Shown: piece by piece, positions 28,315-32,248 of the stretch
Layout: every line of letters begins with the position of its first letter
How positions within the stretch are numbered: the stretch's first letter is position 1
Origin: a virus
Length of the DNA stretch: 32,248 nt
IMG/VR virus record: IMGVR_UViG_3300017992_000057
Span: 1 to 32,248 of that record
Reading direction: 5' to 3' (one strand)
Translations under genes and position numbers: made by a program
Notes under the pieces: generated by a model
Told to the model about the DNA's origin: nothing
The model's database searches: none
The model's input: only the letters and a program-made list of their open reading frames with translations

Positions 28315-28809
28315 ATGAGCACCATCAAGACCGATTTCGGCGCGGGCGGCGCGAACCTGACGCCGCAGGACTCCGGCGGCGTGCCCGCCTTGGTCGACGT
28401 GCTGCGCGACATCGCGGAGGACCTGCGGGCCGCCGCAATCGCGGCCGCCATTTCGACCCCGGCCACGCGCAAGAGCGCGAACGGACCCTTCAACCTCGCC
28501 GGCGGCGGCACGCTGGAGGTCACCGTGGGCGGGCTGGCGCAGGTCGTGACGTTCGAGGACGCGGATTTCGCCAACCCGGCGGCGGCAACGCCTGCCGAGG
28601 TGGCGGCCGTGCTGAGCCATCCCACGCGGGGGCTGAAGCACGCGCGCGCCGCGACCGTGGCCGGTCCCGCCGTGGAGATCTACTCCGAGACGGTGGGCGC
28701 CTCCGCAGTGCTGAACGTGACGGGCGGAACGCTGAACGCGGTCCTCACCTTCACGACCGGCACCGTGAACGGCACCGGGGTCGACATCCTGACCATCAAG
28801 GGCCTGTAA
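28315..28809 (+). CDS. structural protein of unknown role
   Basis: 164 residues. I chose ATG 28315 (GAGGTG 6-7 bases upstream) over GTG 28309, which overlaps that site. The N-terminus has an Ala-rich helix (VDVLRDIAEDLRAAAIAAAI). The rest repeats a beta motif: GGGTLEVTVGGLAQVVTFED, EIYSETVGASAVLNVTGG and LTFTTGTVNGTGVDILTI. Together they look like a small adhesin or fibre-base fold found in phage virions. No named family is recognised. Confidence 0.75.
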   Translation: MSTIKTDFGAGGANLTPQDSGGVPALVDVLRDIAEDLRAAAIAAAISTPATRKSANGPFNLAGGGTLEVTVGGLAQVVTFEDADFANPAAATPAEVAAVLSHPTRGLKHARAATVAGPAVEIYSETVGASAVLNVTGGTLNAVLTFTTGTVNGTGVDILTIKGL

Positions 28810-28843
28810 CGGCCGGGCGTTGCCTGGGCGTTGGGCAGTTCGT

Positions 28844-28877
28844 GAACGTTCAAGTCTGAAACTTGTGGAGGCTGGAC
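28844..28877. promoter_or_regulatory. GAACGTTC site with small hairpin
   Basis: GAACGTTC (28844-28851) followed by CAAGT-CTGAA-ACTTG, all in the leader of the gene at 28879. It is one of only a few intergenic GAACGTTC sites outside the left control region. Confidence 0.4.
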
Positions 28878-28878
28878 G

Positions 28879-29340
28879 ATGAAATTCGTCAGAATCCGCC
28901 CCTATGACAAGCGGCGGGGCCAGTTGGTGCGCCGGTACGTGTACCGGGGCTTCCGGTTCGAGGTGGAGCGCGGGTGGTACGAGGTCGAGGACCACATCGC
29001 GGAGGCGCTGGAAGGCGTTCTCACGTTCCCCGACAATCCGGATTCGAAGCCCGTGTTCGACGTTTCCACGCGGGAGGACGCCGAGGCGCTCGCCCGTGCG
29101 GAATACGAGGCGCAGAACCCCGAGCGGAAGATCTCCGAGGCCATCGCCGGCGCGCAGACCGTCACCGAGGACAAGATGACGCCGGCGCCCGACGGCGCGC
29201 CCAAGCCGAAAGGCAAGCGCGGCCGCAAGGCGAAGGACGAAACGCCGGCCGACGACGAATCCGAACCCGAGGCCGAGGAACCGGCCGCGGGCAAGGGCGG
29301 GGGCAAGGCCGAAAGCGGCGGAAAGAAGTCGCCCTTCTAA
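28879..29340 (+). CDS. hypothetical head/connector-region protein with charged tail
   Basis: 153 residues from ATG 28879 (GGAGG upstream). The N-terminal half is a compact basic/aromatic domain (KFVRIRPYDKRRGQLVRRYV, VERGWYEVEDHIAEALEGVL) of unknown family. The C-terminal 60 residues are low-complexity Lys/Glu/Pro/Gly (KPKGKRGRKAKDETPADDES), likely disordered and possibly nucleic-acid- or lattice-binding. It sits in the row of small virion genes after the capsid gene. Confidence 0.75.
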   Translation: MKFVRIRPYDKRRGQLVRRYVYRGFRFEVERGWYEVEDHIAEALEGVLTFPDNPDSKPVFDVSTREDAEALARAEYEAQNPERKISEAIAGAQTVTEDKMTPAPDGAPKPKGKRGRKAKDETPADDESEPEAEEPAAGKGGGKAESGGKKSPF

Positions 29341-29354
29341 CAACGGAGGGCAGC

Positions 29355-29600
29355 ATGGCCGCGGCCTGGGAAACGAAGGACATCGCGCTGGCCGCCTGGG
29401 TTTCGCTCAAGGGCGAGGAACACGGGATCAGGCTGCTGAAGGTCGTTCGCAACGGAAAGAACTCCTTCGGCGTGTTCACGTTCACCGACCCTGACGGCAA
29501 GGTGGACGAACTGATCGCCCGGTTCCCGAACAGCGAGGCGCAGCGGTTCGATTCCGTTATGCGTTCGCTGAAGGCCCTGGGGCACTCGAAGGACAAGTGA
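29355..29600 (+). CDS. small hypothetical virion-region protein
   Basis: 81 residues from ATG 29355, with GGAGGG upstream and a 14-base gap from the previous stop. The pattern is alpha-beta-beta-alpha (TKDIALAAWVSLKGEEHGIR, LKVVRNGKNSFGVFTFTD, then a helix ending RSLKALGHSKDK). LLKVVRNGKNSFGVFTFTD-type sequence resembles small phage proteins with a DUF5659-like strand pattern, but that is a weak match from memory. Role unknown. Confidence 0.75.
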   Translation: MAAAWETKDIALAAWVSLKGEEHGIRLLKVVRNGKNSFGVFTFTDPDGKVDELIARFPNSEAQRFDSVMRSLKALGHSKDK

Positions 29601-29619
29601 ACAGGGAAGCAGGTGTGTG

Positions 29620-30084
29620 ATGCCCGAAGCATGGGAAGAATACGAGCAGGGGTTGCAGGAACTCCAACGGTTGCACGCGCGGGACGCCCTGCGCGTGATC
29701 CTTGCGCGCGCGGAGAGCGGGGAGTTCGGAACTCCCGGCGTCCCGTTGCCTGTCGGCGTCTGGAAGGAAGTGGCGCTGCCCTGGGAACGCGGCGACGAGA
29801 CCACGGTGGTCGCCCTGCTGAAGCACATCACGCTGATTCAGGACGGCGGCACCGCTGCGAATTTCGACCTCGAAATCCGCACGAAAGCCGGCGGCACCGG
29901 CCTCGAGGTGGTGCTCAGCAAAACGGCGCAGGCGGCGCCCTACGACGAGAAGTTCCCGCTGGGCATCGAGTACCTTTCGGAGGAGGCGGCCGCCGCGGAT
30001 CGGCGCAAGGTGGTGGTGGCCATCAAGCCGAATGGCGGCACCGGCTCGTATCAGTTGCGGATTTACGGGCGCCCGTTGCGGTAA
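29620..30084 (+). CDS. structural-region protein
   Basis: 154 residues from ATG 29620 (GCAGGTGTG upstream; GTG 29617 directly before it is also possible). It starts with a helical segment (MPEAWEEYEQGLQELQRLHA). A beta-rich domain follows (TTVVALLKHITLIQDGG, FDLEIRTKAGGTGLEVVLSK) and ends GSYQLRIYGRPLR. Its shape (helix, then jelly-roll-like strands with many Gly turns) suggests a virion protein or fibre head. No family recognised. Confidence 0.75.
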   Translation: MPEAWEEYEQGLQELQRLHARDALRVILARAESGEFGTPGVPLPVGVWKEVALPWERGDETTVVALLKHITLIQDGGTAANFDLEIRTKAGGTGLEVVLSKTAQAAPYDEKFPLGIEYLSEEAAAADRRKVVVAIKPNGGTGSYQLRIYGRPLR

Positions 30085-30109
30085 CAGTTGACGGGCAGCG
30101 GAGGCGCTC

Positions 30110-30358
30110 ATGCTGACCGTCGACTTTACGGTACAGAAACCCGTCATCGAGTACCTGACGGCACAGGTGAACGGGACGCGGACGGTATTCACCACGGCGA
30201 ACCCCTTTGATGAGGTGGTTCGCCTTTTTTGTAACGGCGTGCTTCTCGAGGAGAGCAACGACTACACGTACACGGCGCCCAACACGATAACCTTCGCGTA
30301 TCCGCCCAAGGTTCATCCGCGGGATGGGGCGTGGGTTATTCGGGCCGAATTGCTTTGA
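30110..30358 (+). CDS. small beta-sandwich virion protein
   Basis: 82 residues from ATG 30110 (GGAGG upstream). TVFTTANPFDEVVRLFCNGV and LLEESNDYTYTAPNTITFAY form a single beta sandwich, a motif ('NG..L....DYT') common in phage tail and fibre proteins. The C-terminal region of the next, larger gene has a similar strand pattern (VDTVIFLNGRLLYGG...), so this gene may be a stand-alone copy of that module. Confidence 0.78.
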   Translation: MLTVDFTVQKPVIEYLTAQVNGTRTVFTTANPFDEVVRLFCNGVLLEESNDYTYTAPNTITFAYPPKVHPRDGAWVIRAELL

Positions 30359-30366
30359 GGTGAGGA

Positions 30367-31851
30367 ATGGTAACGCGAATCGATCAAGATCAGTTGAAGG
30401 TCCCGCCGTTCGATGACACGAAAGGCACCGGCCCAACCCTGGAAACGGGCGCCGTTGACGGTTCGGATTCATTCAACAGCGTCATGTCGATGCTGAAGAA
30501 TATGCTGGGGAAGACGAACTGGTACGACACGCCGGACGAGGACATGGCCACGCTCGCGGCCCGTGCGAAACTGGAAAACAAACTCATCCTCAAGCGTGCG
30601 CAGAAAATCGTCGACGTCAGCGTGGTGGGAACGGGAACCGCGCAGGCGTTCGTCGTGCTGGGCGCTGGCGAATACCCGAGCGAGAACATCGCAATCAACG
30701 CCACGACGAAGGGCGCGGTTTCCGCGCAGTTGGCCGGCGCGGTCGGCGTGGGCGCGATGACCGAGGTGGCCGGGGCGAACGCGCTCAACCCGAAGAACCT
30801 TTGCGCCATCATCGACGGCACAACGGGCGCGCCGATTCTCGACGGCGCCGACCGCGTGTGGGGACTGTTGCAGGTGGGAAACCTTGCAACGGATGGGAAC
30901 CCCTTCCAAGCGGCAGGAAATGACCGGGGGCAAATCTCGTTCGTGAAACCGAACTCGACGCACGACGACCTCGTGCTGGTCGATTTCAATCTCATGGGCG
31001 GGAAAACCATCAATTACTCGTACATTTTCCGCGACGACCTGAACAGCATGAGCGAGCAGGCGTTCCTCCCCGAAACCCTCTTCGCCGACCCTACCGCGGG
31101 CGTGGTTTCCCTCGATTCCGCATACGACGGCGGAAGCGTGGTGAACGTGGACAATACCGACGTGGACTGGCGCCTTACGGATACGAAGGAGTTCATCGTT
31201 TCCGATCAGGCGGGCACGACGAAAATCCTGCGCGTGCGCGCCCTGGCCACGGGCGACATCGTGGAACTGAACGTCGCCGGCGGCCTGGATATCAACGGCG
31301 ACACGGATGGCGGAACGTTCAAGGCGACCTTCAACGGCGTGGAAATCGGCGGCGCCCTGGGGCAAGTGTTGCGCACCGGCGGGAACCTGATCCTCAAGAC
31401 GGCCACGAGCGGGGACATCCTTCTGGAAAGCGTGGCGGAAATTCGCTTCACCACGAGCCGCGAAACCGCGCTCCCGCTGGACGACGCGACGGCCGGCGCC
31501 ATCTCTGCGCTACCGGGCGGCCCGCACGCGAGCATCTCCGCGGCCATCCTGCACGCCATCAACAGCGGCAACGTCAGCGTCGGCGTTTCTGTGCTGGGGT
31601 CGAATTACGGGCGGGACGTGAACGTGCCCGGCGGCGCCGGCCAGAGTATCGCCAGCCCGCACAGCATCGACATGAACACGCCTTCCGGCGTGGACACGGT
31701 GATCTTCCTCAACGGCCGCCTGCTCTACGGCGGCAACGCGAGTACGAATAACGACGTATATGCGGGCGACACGCCTGCAAACGGCGACCTGAAGTTCGAT
31801 TTCCCTGGAGGTGTGAAAACCGGCGACGTGATCGTTTCCCTCCAGTGGTAG
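30367..31851 (+). CDS. large beta-rich virion protein, probable fibre or spike
   Basis: 494 residues from ATG 30367 (GAGGTGAGG upstream, 8 bases after the previous stop). A short helical start (SFNSVMSMLKNMLGKTNWYD) leads into long beta-rich stretches (TKILRVRALATGDIVELNVA, GGNLILKTATSGDILLESVA). They include repeats of the 'G..L.I.T..SG.I.L.S' type seen in phage baseplate and head-fibre proteins. The C-terminal 50 residues (VDTVIFLNGRLLYGGN...) resemble the gene just upstream. A virion surface role is likely; exact place (head fibre, tail spike) is unknown. Confidence 0.78.
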   Translation: MVTRIDQDQLKVPPFDDTKGTGPTLETGAVDGSDSFNSVMSMLKNMLGKTNWYDTPDEDMATLAARAKLENKLILKRAQKIVDVSVVGTGTAQAFVVLGAGEYPSENIAINATTKGAVSAQLAGAVGVGAMTEVAGANALNPKNLCAIIDGTTGAPILDGADRVWGLLQVGNLATDGNPFQAAGNDRGQISFVKPNSTHDDLVLVDFNLMGGKTINYSYIFRDDLNSMSEQAFLPETLFADPTAGVVSLDSAYDGGSVVNVDNTDVDWRLTDTKEFIVSDQAGTTKILRVRALATGDIVELNVAGGLDINGDTDGGTFKATFNGVEIGGALGQVLRTGGNLILKTATSGDILLESVAEIRFTTSRETALPLDDATAGAISALPGGPHASISAAILHAINSGNVSVGVSVLGSNYGRDVNVPGGAGQSIASPHSIDMNTPSGVDTVIFLNGRLLYGGNASTNNDVYAGDTPANGDLKFDFPGGVKTGDVIVSLQW

Positions 31852-31907
31852 CACGGCAACGCCGTGACGTTCATGCGGTACGTTCATGACGGAAGCAGAG
31901 GTGAGGA

Positions 31908-32248
31908 ATGGACGCGAAAACGGAACACATCGCCCAAGGCATCGCGTCGGTGGGCGAGGGCATCAAGGTGGCGATGGCCGACGCGCGGCGCGCCCTGGAA
32001 CAGCGCCGCGGCGCCACCGCGTGCGTCAAACGTTTCGAGGAACGCCTGCTCGCTGAGGTGAAGAAACTGGGCGATGACGTGCGGGCGCGCCTTGAGGCCG
32101 GCGAACTGGAAGGGGAGGAACTGGCGCACTACAAAGGCCGCATCAAAGGGCTGGAACTGGCGAACGCTTCCCTCCTTGAATTCAAGGCCGAGGTCCTGCG
32201 CGAGCAGCAGGAACAGGCCGGCCGCGTGGACGCCCTTGCGCAGATGGC
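31908..32248 (+). CDS. coiled-coil protein, truncated by the window end
   Basis: Starts at ATG 31908 (GAGGTGAGGA upstream) and stays open for 113 codons to the edge. MDAKTEHIAQGIASVGEGIK leads into an almost continuous charged helix (RRALEQRRGATACVKRFEER, KKLGDDVRARLEAGELEGEE, ASLLEFKAEVLREQQEQAGR). This reads as a coiled coil. A scaffold, tape-measure-associated or fibre-stalk protein is possible. The 3' end is outside the window. Confidence 0.8.
   Translation, partial: MDAKTEHIAQGIASVGEGIKVAMADARRALEQRRGATACVKRFEERLLAEVKKLGDDVRARLEAGELEGEELAHYKGRIKGLELANASLLEFKAEVLREQQEQAGRVDALAQM

Overview
This window is part of a tailed double-stranded DNA phage (Caudoviricetes, HK97-type head) or a prophage of a very G+C-rich bacterium. 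Every convincing gene is on the + strand. Genes are tightly packed, many with ATGA or GTGA overlaps, and have strong Shine-Dalgarno (SD) sites. Promoters look like bacterial sigma-70 sites (TTGMCT or TTGAAA, 16 bp, TACAAT or TATAAT). No integrase, replication gene, lysis gene or tRNA is visible, so lifestyle and host genus cannot be read from this stretch. A high-GC bacterial host is an inference from composition.

Layout. (1) 1-3380 is a non-coding, extremely GC-rich and partly G-skewed control region. It is packed with short repeats: composite modules, GAACGTTC palindromes, 9-, 10- and 11-bp tandem arrays and stem-loops. It holds one good terminator and at most two doubtful small ORFs. (2) 3381-11152 is an early-type block of about 17 small ORFans. 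Several are zinc-ribbon or SH3-like proteins. Four near-identical promoters (P1-P4) drive it, and many genes share a GGCAAGGAGGAAACG-ATG leader. (3) 11239-13663 starts at a weaker promoter and encodes two small proteins and two tail-fibre or adhesin-like proteins. (4) 13689-27700 is the DNA packaging and head module: possible small terminase, large terminase, PBSX-type portal, a minor head protein fused to a zincin-like metallopeptidase, a small ORF, a giant 1797-residue polyprotein, a scaffold-like protein and the major capsid protein. (5) 27823 to the end holds small head/connector/virion proteins, a large beta-rich structural protein, and the start of a coiled-coil protein that runs off the window.

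The standout is the gene at 19825-25218. Its product joins two ASCH-like domains, a zinc-ribbon cluster, a Pol-beta-type nucleotidyltransferase, a LigD-type 3'-phosphoesterase-like domain, an ATP-dependent DNA ligase with an OB-like domain, and a C-terminal XkdF-type prohead protease. It sits exactly where the prohead protease gene normally lies, between minor head protein and scaffold/capsid. The simplest reading is a self-processing polyprotein that builds the prohead and places a DNA end-repair and ligation kit in the capsid. That is inference from domain order and needs testing.

A second system-level signal is a dispersed asymmetric motif, AAGTGTGAGAAAC. Its 9-bp core occurs exactly 14 times in both orientations, in genes and between them, which resembles the 'stoperator' sites of some actinobacteriophages.
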